A DNA stretch of 64,000 nucleotides, from contig OY970183.1 of assembly GCA_963708155.1 (NCBI GenBank), positions 2,108,001-2,172,000 on the forward strand. The letters are read 5' to 3'. The stretch is from Methylovirgula sp963708155. GTDB taxonomy: Bacteria; Pseudomonadota; Alphaproteobacteria; Rhizobiales; Beijerinckiaceae. Of this stretch, positions 1 to 8,612 are shown piece by piece. The notes beneath the pieces were generated by a model, which worked only from the letters and a program-made list of their open reading frames with translations, had not been told where the DNA came from and did no database searches. The position numbers and the translations under genes are program-made. Positions within the stretch are counted from its first letter, which is position 1. Each line of letters opens with the position of its first letter.

Positions 1-370
<370 letters not shown>

Positions 371-463
371 GAATCAGATCCGGCGTTCAGCGCGAACGCC
401 GCGCTGCGGCAAGGTCGCGCATAGGTATGACACAGGTGTCGCTACGGAGGTTACAGGTGCACA

Positions 464-501
464 AAAGGCCGCCTTGTCCCCAACATATGGTGGCGGCCTT
501 T
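464..501. other. Perfect 10-bp inverted repeat between divergent genes
   Basis: AAAGGCCGCC at 464-473 is exactly complementary to GGCGGCCTTT at 492-501, with an 18-nt loop. The gap lies between the divergent typA (-) and TauE/SafE (+) genes, so a terminator is not expected for either gene. It could be a 5'-leader element, an operator, or the terminator of an unseen small transcript. The repeat is seen directly; its function is unknown. Confidence 0.5.
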
Positions 502-583
502 CGCAATTGCAGCATCCCATATACGAATTGAATTGATTTGGAAACCGGGGCGAGAGCGGTCGGCAGGCCGCGGCGGGGGTTTT

Positions 584-1351
584 GTGGTTAATCCGGAGAC
601 GCTTGCCCTTCTGGCAGCCGGGGCCGGGGTCGCCGGCTTTGTCGACACCTTGGCTGGGGGCGGCGGCCTCATCACCGTACCGCTGCTTTTGCTGACCGGC
701 CTGCCGCCGCTCCAGGTTCTCGGCACCAATAAGCTTCAGGGGACGTTCGGAACCCTTTCGGCGACCACGACACTGCTGGCCCGGGGGCAGATCTTCCTGG
801 GCCAGATCGAGGCCGGATTCGCCGCCGCCTTCGCCGGCGGGCTCCTCGGGGCGCTGGCGGCGCGAATCATGGGCGCGGGGACGCTGGATATCCTGATCCC
901 GTTCGTTCTGGCCGGGATTGCGGTCTATTTCCTCCTCGCGCCGACGGCAGCGGAGGTCGGCGGCAGGGTGCGGCTGTCGCGCCCCGCCTATCTTGCCGGC
1001 GTGGTTCCGGCGATCGGCTTCTACGATGGATTTTTCGGACCCGGCACCGGCTCGTTCTTCGCGCTCGCCGGGGTCGCCCTGCGGGGCCAGACCCTGCTCA
1101 AGGCCACGGCCTTCGCCAAAGTGCTCAATTTCGGCAGCAATCTGGGCGCGCTGGTCCTTTTTCTGCTAGCGGGGAAGGTGGTCTGGGCCTATGGCGCGGT
1201 GATGATCCTGGGGCAGATCCTCGGGGCGACCGCAGGCTCGCATGTGATGATCCGGAGCGGCCCGCGGCTGATCCGCCCGCTGATTGTCGCTGTCTGCCTG
1301 CTGATGCTCGTGCGCTACCTTTGGCAAAAGGGCTACCTGGTCTGGCTGTGA
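584..1351 (+). CDS. TauE/SafE family membrane permease
   Basis: About 255 residues, strongly hydrophobic, with roughly eight predicted membrane segments. The N-terminal GFVDTLAGGGGLITVP loop and the later GFYDGFFGPGTGSFF loop are the paired glycine-rich repeats typical of the TauE/SafE (DUF81) family of inner-membrane exporters or importers of sulfur-containing or small organic anions. I chose the GTG at 584, just after a G-rich stretch, because residues upstream in the same frame are arginine/glycine-rich and unlike the family; a TTG at 533 is also in frame. The substrate cannot be told from sequence. Confidence 0.85.
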   Translation: MVNPETLALLAAGAGVAGFVDTLAGGGGLITVPLLLLTGLPPLQVLGTNKLQGTFGTLSATTTLLARGQIFLGQIEAGFAAAFAGGLLGALAARIMGAGTLDILIPFVLAGIAVYFLLAPTAAEVGGRVRLSRPAYLAGVVPAIGFYDGFFGPGTGSFFALAGVALRGQTLLKATAFAKVLNFGSNLGALVLFLLAGKVVWAYGAVMILGQILGATAGSHVMIRSGPRLIRPLIVAVCLLMLVRYLWQKGYLVWL

Positions 1352-1406
1352 GCCCCGCATTGACGCCTACGTCGCGCTGGCGAATAGTGTAACTGGAACA
1401 CGAGTG

Positions 1407-1901
1407 ATGCACATCCTTCCGGCCAACAACGAGAAATCGCCAAGCGCGCCCGCGCTTGAGACGACCGTTTTCGCGCGCATCCTGCGGCACGACCCGGAAC
1501 TGGCGCTGACCACCCTATTGTTCGACGACGGTGAATTGCGCCTGCCGATGGTTGATTATCCAGTCGGCTCCAGCGTGATGGTCAAGATCGACGCGCGCGA
1601 CGTTTCCATTGCGCTCTCGCGGCCTATGGACGTTTCGATCACCAATCGGTTGCCGGGTGTGATCGACGAGATCGAATATCTGGCGCCGCCCTATGTCCGC
1701 GCGACGTTCAGCCTGGGCAAGACGCGGCTGCATTCGCTCATCACGCGTAAATCGGTCGCCCGCCTCGCCTTGCAGCCGGGCATCAAAGCCTGGGCGATGA
1801 TCAAGGCCGTCGCGATCTCCGGCCGCGGCGTCAGGCCAGATCGCGCTCCGCAACCGCGCTCCTGGCCTTCGGATCGAAGCTCCAGTCCAAAGACGCGGTG
1901 A
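1407..1901 (+). CDS. Stand-alone ModC-type TOBE (molybdate-binding) domain protein
   Basis: About 164 residues. Residues ~20-140 resemble the C-terminal regulatory half of the molybdate ABC-transporter ATPase ModC: an ARILRHDPELALTTL segment, an IDARDVSIAL segment, then a TOBE/Mop domain beginning SITNRLPGVI and ending WAMIKAVAIS. No ABC ATPase part (Walker A, signature, Walker B) lies upstream, so this is either a free-standing oxyanion-binding protein or a leftover of a modC gene. The last ~23 residues are encoded antisense to the 3' end of the convergent regulator gene (71-bp overlap) and do not look conserved. The ATG at 1407 is used; a GTG directly precedes it. Confidence 0.7.
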   Translation: MHILPANNEKSPSAPALETTVFARILRHDPELALTTLLFDDGELRLPMVDYPVGSSVMVKIDARDVSIALSRPMDVSITNRLPGVIDEIEYLAPPYVRATFSLGKTRLHSLITRKSVARLALQPGIKAWAMIKAVAISGRGVRPDRAPQPRSWPSDRSSSPKTR

Positions 1902-2235
1902 TTTCCTCGAGCGATTTTTTCGCGGCGCTGCCGGCGTGGCGTTCGATCGACTGATAGAGCGCGACCAGCCGTTCGCCGAAAGCTGTGATCTCGGCGCCGC
2001 CGCCGCGCCGGCCCGGATAGGTCGCCACGACCGGGCTTTCGAACGTCCGGTTCAGGGCGTCGACGGAGAGCCAGCATTTGCGGTAGGAGAGGCCAAGCGC
2101 CCGGCTCGCGCCGATGATCGAGCGCTGCGTGCGGATGGCATCAATCAGCTCGATCTGTTCGCGCCCGAAAATCCCGCCGTTCGGAAAATTCATCTCCACG
2201 GTCACATGTGCGACGGGCGAAAGCTGTTTGGCCAT
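1831..2235 (-). CDS. ModE-like winged-helix regulator (HTH domain only)
   Basis: 134 residues. Residues ~20-120 match the N-terminal DNA-binding domain of ModE, a LysR-like winged helix: GREQIELIDAI, then RSIIGASRALGLSYRKCW as the recognition helix, and a GGGAEITAFGE wing. Full ModE carries two C-terminal TOBE/Mop domains that bind molybdate; they are absent here, leaving only a short Ser/Lys-rich tail. The 3' end overlaps the convergent TOBE-domain gene by 71 bp. HTH-only ModE relatives are known in alphaproteobacteria. The ATG at 2235 was chosen because upstream codons in frame are low-complexity and not family-like. Confidence 0.8.
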   Translation of the reverse strand: MAKQLSPVAHVTVEMNFPNGGIFGREQIELIDAIRTQRSIIGASRALGLSYRKCWLSVDALNRTFESPVVATYPGRRGGGAEITAFGERLVALYQSIERHAGSAAKKSLEEITASLDWSFDPKARSAVAERDLA

Positions 2236-2501
2236 GGCGTTTTCCAAGTCTCCCACTGGCAGGCTATCGCAGACGGGACGTTGCGCACAACCTATCAAGC
2301 GCCTTCGACCTTGTCGCGGGGCTTGCTTTCCCGTGGTTTGGCCGACAGGTGCGAAATTGCACAGAAATCGGCCCGCAAAAGCTATCTGGGTTCCCGCGCA
2401 CGGGAATTTTCGCATTGGCCATCGAAGCGCTTTACCCCAGCCGACGCTATCGCCACCGCAAGAATCCGCTGCTTCGGCGCGAACGCCGCCGGGGCCGCCT
2501 G

Positions 2502-2702
2502 ATGGTTGCGCTGGCGCTCGCGTTTTGCGTGCTGGCCCCGGCTTTGTTTCGCATTTCGCCGAACGAGGCGGCGGCAGAAGGCCGGACGACCGCCGCGCCT
2601 CGGATCTCTGTGGCCGCGCCAAGGCTTGCGCGGCATATCCGCGTCATCCCGCTTTATAAAATCCCGCCGGAGCAGGGCAGCCTCTTCGCGTATCAATACT
2701 AG
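2502..2702 (+). CDS. Small hypothetical protein with N-terminal membrane anchor
   Basis: Not recognised. From the ATG at 2502 it gives 66 residues: a hydrophobic segment (MVALALAFCVLAPALF) followed by a short polar tail ending in FAYQY. The frame stays open upstream with an arginine-rich stretch that could be the cytoplasmic side of a signal anchor, so a TTG at 2415 is a possible alternative start (about 95 residues). It ends about 50 bp before cdd on the same strand. Confidence 0.4.
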   Translation: MVALALAFCVLAPALFRISPNEAAAEGRTTAAPRISVAAPRLARHIRVIPLYKIPPEQGSLFAYQY

Positions 2703-2755
2703 TTTTCGCGCGGGTCCGAGAGGGCTATGTTCAGCTTGAGCCTTTGGAAAAGCCG

Positions 2756-3193
2756 ATGACCGCCATTCTGCAAGACGCCGCTCAGGGCGCACTCGATAAA
2801 CTCTTTGCCGCGGCTTATGCAGCGCGTGAAAATGCCTATGCGCCTTATTCGCATTTCGCCGTCGGCGCTGCGGTCCGCACCCCGGGCGGCGCGGTGTTCT
2901 CGGGCGCCAACGTGGAGAACGCCGCTTATCCGGACGGCTGTTGCGCCGAGACGGGCGCCATCGCCGCTATGGTTGCAGCAGGGGGCCGGGAGATTGCCGA
3001 AGTCCTTGTCGTCGCCGATTGCGCCAAGGGAATCTGGCCGTGCGGCGCCTGCCGCCAGCGCATTGCCGAATTCGCCACCGAAGACGCCGTCGTCCATAGC
3101 GCAGGACCGGAGGGCGTGCGCCAGAGCATCAAATTCGCCGCGCTTTTGCCGCGGGCCTTCGACCGCGGGACGCTCGAGAGCGAGTCTCTTTAA
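2756..3193 (+). CDS. cdd: Cytidine deaminase
   Basis: 145 residues, the usual length of the small homotetrameric class. It hydrolytically deaminates cytidine and deoxycytidine to uridine and deoxyuridine in pyrimidine salvage. The catalytic zinc site is intact: C63-A64-E65 (zinc Cys and proton-shuttling Glu) and PCGAC with Cys96 and Cys99. FSGANVENAAYP is the substrate-binding loop. The ATG at 2756 is preferred over an in-frame TTG at 2744. Its TAA overlaps the TAA of the convergent NlpC/P60 gene. Confidence 0.95.
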   Translation: MTAILQDAAQGALDKLFAAAYAARENAYAPYSHFAVGAAVRTPGGAVFSGANVENAAYPDGCCAETGAIAAMVAAGGREIAEVLVVADCAKGIWPCGACRQRIAEFATEDAVVHSAGPEGVRQSIKFAALLPRAFDRGTLESESL

Positions 3194-4050
3194 ATTCGTT
3201 TGATCGCGGTGATCTCGCCTGCGCCTTTGCGCAGGATGCGGGCGCGTGCTTCGGTCAAGGGCTCAGAGGCGACAAGCATATGATAGCCGTTGGCGTGCAG
3301 CAGCATTTCCGCATCGCGCATGATGCCGACATGGCCCTTCCAGAAGACGAGATCGCCGCGCCGCAAATGCCCGAGCGCCGCATCGATCGGAAGGCTCTCG
3401 CCCAGCGCCGCCTGCTGCAGGTCGGTGTCGCGCGGCGCGAGGAGTCCGGCTTCCGCGAGCGCGATTTGAACGAGGCCCGAGCAATCGATCCCGAGGCTCG
3501 ATTTGCCGCCCCATAAATAAGGGCTGCCGACGAAGCCTTCCGCGACCTCGACGAAATCCGCCGCTCTGCTCGCGAGCGTGCCGAGATGCGGCGCGAAGAC
3601 GAAGCCGCTGCCGGCGAGCTGCACGAAATCGCCGCTCTCGCCGGCGACGGCGACGCGGGCGCCTCGCGTCAAGATGCCAGCGATCGGCAGCTTCATATTC
3701 GCGGCGGGATAGATGAAGGTATGGTTGACTGTGACGCGATGCGTCGGCACGGCCGGCCCCTCGGCAAGAGCGTCGCGCGACACATAGCCGACATAGCCGT
3801 CGCTCGCGAGTTGAACCCACGCCCAACCTTCGTCCTCGTCGTAGAGCGTGACCGTCTCGCCGAAGAGAATTTGCGTATCGATCGGCGCTTCAAGCGAAGG
3901 CGTGCGGCGCAGGTCGGCGATTCCGGCGCGCAGATGCATTGGCCGGCCCTCGACATAGCGCGGCGCTTCGACAACGCCGCGCAGATGCGCGGCTGCGAGG
4001 TCCGCTCGCGCCGGCGTAAGCCGTGGATCGCGACTCGGATTATTTGTCAT
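3190..4050 (-). CDS. SH3 and NlpC/P60 domain cell-wall hydrolase
   Basis: 286 residues. Residues ~35-155 form two bacterial SH3-like modules (LRRTPSLEAP, GWAWVQLASDGYVGYV); residues ~165-285 form an NlpC/P60 peptidase. The catalytic residues look present: Cys190 in GIDCSG, His240 in KGHVGIM, and His252 as likely third residue. NlpC/P60 enzymes cleave D-Glu-gamma-diamino acid bonds in murein peptides, here probably in recycling since no clear signal peptide is visible. The start ATG at 4050 overlaps the end of the upstream leucyl aminopeptidase gene by 11 bp, so the pair is likely co-translated. This M17 plus NlpC/P60 pairing is common in Rhizobiales. Confidence 0.88.
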   Translation of the reverse strand: MTNNPSRDPRLTPARADLAAAHLRGVVEAPRYVEGRPMHLRAGIADLRRTPSLEAPIDTQILFGETVTLYDEDEGWAWVQLASDGYVGYVSRDALAEGPAVPTHRVTVNHTFIYPAANMKLPIAGILTRGARVAVAGESGDFVQLAGSGFVFAPHLGTLASRAADFVEVAEGFVGSPYLWGGKSSLGIDCSGLVQIALAEAGLLAPRDTDLQQAALGESLPIDAALGHLRRGDLVFWKGHVGIMRDAEMLLHANGYHMLVASEPLTEARARILRKGAGEITAIKRI

Positions 4051-5438
4051 GACGCGGCGTCCCGTAGCGGCTTTCGAGCAAATCGAAGATGAGCCTGGCG
4101 GCCTGCACCTCGGCACCCTCCGGGCGGCCGGGTTTGGCGTTCGGCGTCCAGGCGTAGATGTCGAAATGCGTCCAGGCTTTGCTCTTTTCGACGAAGCGTT
4201 TGAGAAACAGCGCCGCGGTGATCGAGCCGGCGAAGCCGCTCGCCGCATTATTGGTGATGTCGGCAATCTTGCTGTCGATCAGCTTGTCATAGGGCTGCCA
4301 GAGCGGCAGCCGCCAGACGGGATCATTGGCGGTGGCGCTATGCTGCGCGATAGCGGCCGCGAGGCTCTCGTTTTCGGTATAGAAGGGGGGCAGATCGGGG
4401 CCGAGCGCCACGCGCGCCGCGCCGGTCAAAGTGGCGAAGTCGAAGAGCAGCTCCGCGGGCGTCTTCATCCGCCAGCGCCAGAGCGTCGGCGAGGATGAGC
4501 CGGCCTTCGGCATCGGTGTTGCCGACCTCGACGCTGAGACCCTTGCGGCTCGGGTAGACATCGCTCGGCCGCATCGCATCCGCCGAGATCGCATTCTCGA
4601 CAATCGGCAGCAACACGCGCAGTCGCAATGGCAGACCGCGCGTCATGATCATCGAGGCGAGAGCCAGAGCCGTCGCCGCGCCGCCCATGTCCTTCTTCAT
4701 AAGGTACATGCCGCTCGACGGCTTGATGTCGAGACCGCCAGTGTCGAAGCAGACGCCCTTGCCGACAAGCGTCACTTTCGGCGCATCTTCCGGCCCCCAG
4801 GAAAAATCGACGAGCCGCGGCGGCTTGGCAGCGGCACGGCCGACCGCATGGATGAGCGGAAAATTCTCCCGGAGCAGATCATCGCCGATCGTGATAGCCA
4901 CCTCGGCGCCGAATTGCGTGGCCAGCGTCGCGGCAGCCGCTTCGAGCGCGTCGGGGTCCATGTCGTTGGCGGGCGTATTGATGAGATCGCGCCCAAGCGT
5001 CACGCCAGCGACCAGCGCCTCGATCCGCCCGAGGTCGATATCGTGCGGCGGCACGAGTTGAGGGTGATCGTCCTTTTTCTTCTTATAGCGGTCGAACCGA
5101 TAGGCAGTGAGCGCCCAGCCGAGAACCGCGAGCGCCGTGTCATGCGGCGCATTGGCGAAACGGTAGATGTCCGCCGGCAACGTGCTCGCCAGTTTGCCGG
5201 GCAGGAAGGGATCGCGAAACTGCGCCGCGTGGCCTTCGAGGCCAAACAGAACACCCGCAAATCCGCCCTTGGCGTCCGGCAGGATTAAGCTGCGGCCCGG
5301 CGTCGGCTCGAATTTCGAAGCCGCTGCGAAATGAGCGGCCGCGGGCGGCAGGGCCGCTTTGATATCGGGCCAAGTCTGCGGTGTCACGAATGTGATCGGC
5401 ACTGCGTCGGCCGTCGCCGGCCCCTCGAAAAACGGCAT
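4040..5438 (-). pseudogene. M17 leucyl aminopeptidase, interrupted by one frameshift
   Basis: A full-length M17 aminopeptidase is present but split between two frames. The 5' part carries the metal-binding region (VGKGVCFDTGG and KKDMGG) and the family signature NTDAEGRL; the 3' part continues with DFATLTGAARVALG and the conserved C-terminus. Removing one base from the GGG at 4457-4459 (CCC on the coding strand) joins them as ALADEDAAELLFDFATL, exactly as expected for the family, giving about 465 residues. All catalytic motifs are intact, so either this is a very young pseudogene or the extra base is an assembly error. The family releases N-terminal residues from peptides using two divalent metals. 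Confidence 0.85.
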
Positions 5439-5516
5439 CCAAAACTCCTTCCGCGACAGCTCTTTTACGCGAAGCGAAATTGGCGCGCAGCCTTCGTAAG
5501 CGCCGGCTCAGCCGAT

Positions 5517-5531
5517 TTAAGAGTTTATTAG
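5517..5531. promoter_or_regulatory. CtrA-like box upstream of tadD
   Basis: TTAA-N7-TTAG, matching 7 of 8 positions of the CtrA consensus TTAA-N7-TTAA, about 50 bp before the tadD start; a further TTAAC follows at 5534. CtrA directly controls pilA in Caulobacter. Similar one-mismatch boxes precede cpaB, cpaA and the pilin gene here. Binding is inferred. Confidence 0.4.
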
Positions 5532-5579
5532 GGTTAACATTTTATTTCTGACAAGCGGCACGGCAACAAGGGTGAATTG

Positions 5580-6506
5580 ATGCGCAAGTCTCGCGCCGGA
5601 AGGCAAAACGCCGCGAAGGAATTTCGCGTACGGCTCAGAGGCTCCGCGATGCCGGCCGCGCTGTTCATGGCCTCGCTTGCTCTCGCCGGCTGCCAAAGCA
5701 TCGGTCCCGACGCGATCACCGGCTCGATCGGTAGCGATGCCGTCGCGCCGAATTCGCCGGCGGAGTTGCGACGCTATACCGAAGATCTCGGCCAGCGCTA
5801 CGATGCGCAGCCGGATAACAAGAGCGTCGCGATGGCCTATGCCCGCGCGCTGCGGGCCAGTCAGCGTTACGATCAGGCCGTCGCGGTCGCACAGCGGCTG
5901 GCGGCCAAGTATCCAAAAGACATGCAGGTGCTGGGCGCGTACGGTAAGGCGTTGGCGGAAGCCGGCCATTTGCGGCAGGCCGAAACTGTTCTGCCGGAGG
6001 CCCATACGCCTGAACAACCGAATTGGTCGATCCTCTCGGCGCAGGGAACGGTGGAGGATCAGCTCGGCGATCACGATCAGGCACAAGCCTACTACCACGC
6101 TGCGTTGAAGATCGTGCCGAACCAGCCTGAAGTTTTGTCCAATCTCGGCCTGTCCTACGCCCTGTCGAAGCAATTGCCTCTCGCCGAAGATACGCTGCGG
6201 CTTGCTGCTGCGCAGCCCGGCGCGGACTCACGCGTGCGGCAGAACCTCGCACTGGTGTTGTCGCTCGAAGGCAAGTTCGACGCCGCGCAAACCGTGGCGC
6301 AAGAGGATTTGTCACCCGTGGATGCGGCCGAAGACGTCGCCTCGATCAAGCAGATGATCGCCCAGTCGGATACGTGGAACCAGATCCGCGATCTCGACAA
6401 GCCGCAGCGGACTGCGGCTCTCCCGCATCGGCTACATCATTACGCCGGGGTGGAGAAGGTGAAGGCGCAAGATCCACATCCGACACAGATCGGTTCGGCG
6501 TATTAG
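5580..6506 (+). CDS. tadD: TadD-like TPR lipoprotein of the Flp pilus system
   Basis: 308 residues from the ATG at 5580 (a TTG directly precedes it). A basic N-terminus leads to a lipoprotein signal with the lipobox Cys in LALAGC. Tetratricopeptide repeats follow from ~75 to ~260 (RALRASQRYDQAVAVAQRLAAKYP; LGLSYALSKQLPLAEDTL). TadD is the outer-membrane-associated pilotin or assembly factor for the Tad secretin. It is the only gene of the locus on the + strand, converging on tadC. The last ~40 residues are less repeat-like. Confidence 0.82.
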   Translation: MRKSRAGRQNAAKEFRVRLRGSAMPAALFMASLALAGCQSIGPDAITGSIGSDAVAPNSPAELRRYTEDLGQRYDAQPDNKSVAMAYARALRASQRYDQAVAVAQRLAAKYPKDMQVLGAYGKALAEAGHLRQAETVLPEAHTPEQPNWSILSAQGTVEDQLGDHDQAQAYYHAALKIVPNQPEVLSNLGLSYALSKQLPLAEDTLRLAAAQPGADSRVRQNLALVLSLEGKFDAAQTVAQEDLSPVDAAEDVASIKQMIAQSDTWNQIRDLDKPQRTAALPHRLHHYAGVEKVKAQDPHPTQIGSAY

Positions 6507-6516
6507 AGCGGGTTGC

Positions 6517-6551
6517 GGAAAGGCAAACGGCTTTCCGGTCGGTGCACCGAC
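6517..6551. terminator. Hairpins between convergent tadD and tadC
   Basis: GGAAAG (6517-6522) pairs with CTTTCC (6531-6536), followed by a perfect 14-bp palindrome GTCGGTGCACCGAC (6538-6551). They lie in the 94-bp gap between the convergent tadD and tadC stops. There is no clear T-tract, so termination is inferred from position. Confidence 0.35.
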
Positions 6552-6600
6552 ATCATTCAATCGCGAGACGCGAATTCTGCCGCCAAAGCGAGCGGCCGCC

Positions 6601-7572
6601 TCAACGCATCGTGGCGGAGACCTGGATAATCGCCGGCGTGATGATCACGGCGAAGAGGACCGGCAGAAAGAACAGGATCATCGGGACGGTGAGCTTCGGC
6701 GGCAGCGCGGCGGCCTTCTTCTCCGCCTCGGACATGCGCCGCTGGCGGCTTTCGCTGGCGACGACGCGCAGCGCCTGGGCGAGGGGCGTACCATAGCGTT
6801 CCGCCTGCGTCAGAACGGTCGATATCTGCTTCAACGAATCGACGCCGGTGCGCGCTCCCAAATTCTCGAAAGCCTGGCGGCGGTCGGACAGATAGGAGAG
6901 TTCCGCGGTCGTCAGGGTCAGTTCCTCGGCGAGGGGAATCGATTGAACGCCGACCTCTTGGGCGACTTTGCGAAATGCGTGTTCGATCGACATGCCCGAC
7001 TCGACGCAAATCAGCATAAGATCGAGCGCATCCGGGATCGCCTTGCTCATTGACTTCTGGCGCTTGGCGATTGTGTTGCTGACGTAGATTTCCGGCGCCT
7101 TGATCCCGATATAAGCGGCGCCGATGGCCACCGCGACGTTCATTATCGGAGAAAGTCCGAACCTGCTCAAAAAGAACAGATAGACGAGCGTCAACACGAA
7201 CAGGCCGATGGGGGTCACAAGGCGGAAGAACAGGAATCCCACTTCCGCCTGCTGTCCGCGAAAGCCCGCCATGATCATCTGCTGCTTCGCTTTTTCCGTG
7301 CCCAGCCAGGACGACAGGTTGAAGCGGTCGACGATGTTTTTCATATAAGCTTTTGGCTGCTGGCGCAGGGTAATCTTCGATTCGGCGAGCCGCTCGCGTT
7401 CGCGCGCGCGTATGCGCTCGCGCTCCGACGCGACGATTTTCATGCGCCGTCCGAGCCGATCCGTCTGCAGCAACGGCATGGCGAACGTCAGGATCGTCGC
7501 AAATATCGAGATTGCGACCAATGCCGCCAGAATCGCCTGACGGTTCAGCAAAATGTCGGTCAGATTATCCAT
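6601..7572 (-). CDS. tadC: Type II secretion F-family membrane protein TadC
   Basis: 323 residues with membrane segments near the N-terminus (ILAALVAISIFATILTFAMPLL), in the middle (VTPIGLFVLTLVYLFFLSRFG) and at the C-terminus. A T2SF domain lies between, with the CVESGMSIEHAFRKVA and ERYGTPLAQALRVVA segments. TadC is an inner-membrane platform protein that works with TadB and the TadA/CpaF ATPase. It is the last gene of the minus-strand run, 30 bp after tadB. Confidence 0.92.
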   Translation of the reverse strand: MDNLTDILLNRQAILAALVAISIFATILTFAMPLLQTDRLGRRMKIVASERERIRARERERLAESKITLRQQPKAYMKNIVDRFNLSSWLGTEKAKQQMIMAGFRGQQAEVGFLFFRLVTPIGLFVLTLVYLFFLSRFGLSPIMNVAVAIGAAYIGIKAPEIYVSNTIAKRQKSMSKAIPDALDLMLICVESGMSIEHAFRKVAQEVGVQSIPLAEELTLTTAELSYLSDRRQAFENLGARTGVDSLKQISTVLTQAERYGTPLAQALRVVASESRQRRMSEAEKKAAALPPKLTVPMILFFLPVLFAVIITPAIIQVSATMR

Positions 7573-7602
7573 GTCGGTCCGCCAAACAAAAATTCCGCAT
7601 CG

Positions 7603-8574
7603 TCAGTAGTCGAAATTCACCATCTTTTTCATGACGAAAATGCCGATCGCCATCCACAGTCCGGCCGCGCCGAGAACGAGCTGCCCGGTTGAGGTCGTCC
7701 AAAGCAGGGATATGTAGGCGGGACTCGTGATGTAGACGAGGCCCGCGACGGCAAAGGGGAGCGAGCCGATGATCATCGCCGAAGCCTTCGCCTCGGACGA
7801 GAAGGCTTTGATCTTTCCTTCCATCATCTTGCGATCGCGCAGCACGCCGGAAAGGTTGGACAAAGCCTCCGAGAGATTACCGCCCGCCTTCTGCTGAATG
7901 TTGATGACGATGGAAAAGAAGTTCGTCTCGGCGATGGGAATCTGGTTCGTCAGCCGCTCGACAGCCTCGGAAATCGAAAGACCCATCGTCGCGGCTTCGA
8001 CGATCGCGCGAAATTCGCTGCGGACCGGCTCATCGACCTCGCTTGCGATAATGCGCAGGCAATCGCCAAGCGGCAGACCCGCTTTCACACCGCGCACGAT
8101 AACGTCGATCGTGTCCGGAAACAGATTGACGAATTTCTTCAGACGCTTTTTAGCGAGGTAACCGATCACCCATGTCGGCAAGCCGATCGCGCCGACGAGG
8201 CCCGCCAATACGGCGAGATAGGGCTTGCCAGTGAGGACGTAGAACAGCAGCGCGAGAACAAGGCCGCTGATCGCGGAGTAGATAAAAAAGACGGTTTTGG
8301 AGATGCGAAGGCCGGCGCGACTGATCTTGGTCTCCAGGCTGATACGCTTGCGGGTGTTGCGCCGTTCGATCTCCTTGAGGCTCTCGGCAATTTGTTTACG
8401 CCGCGCCACGCCGTCGGTTTGCTTTTCCGGCTGCTTTCCTTTGTTTGCCGAGAGTGCCGCTTGCCGCTTCTCGGCCTGCCGCTCGCCGCTGATCAGCGGA
8501 TAAACGAAGGCGAGGCCGAAACCGCCGACAGCAAGCGCTGCCAGGAGAGCTGAGAGGAGAGCCTGAATAGGCAT
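7603..8574 (-). CDS. tadB: Type II secretion F-family membrane protein TadB
   Basis: 323 residues, the same length as TadC. An N-terminal membrane segment is followed by a basic linker rich in Lys/Arg/Gln (~30-85), two membrane helices, and a T2SF domain with GVKAGLPLGDCLRIIASEV and NIQQKAGGNLSEAL; the C-terminus is hydrophobic. It forms the inner-membrane platform with TadC. It lies 38 bp after cpaF and 30 bp before tadC. Confidence 0.92.
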   Translation of the reverse strand: MPIQALLSALLAALAVGGFGLAFVYPLISGERQAEKRQAALSANKGKQPEKQTDGVARRKQIAESLKEIERRNTRKRISLETKISRAGLRISKTVFFIYSAISGLVLALLFYVLTGKPYLAVLAGLVGAIGLPTWVIGYLAKKRLKKFVNLFPDTIDVIVRGVKAGLPLGDCLRIIASEVDEPVRSEFRAIVEAATMGLSISEAVERLTNQIPIAETNFFSIVINIQQKAGGNLSEALSNLSGVLRDRKMMEGKIKAFSSEAKASAMIIGSLPFAVAGLVYITSPAYISLLWTTSTGQLVLGAAGLWMAIGIFVMKKMVNFDY

Positions 8575-8612
8575 GGTCTAGTCCCCGGCCGTAACGATCT
8601 TCGGCATGATCT

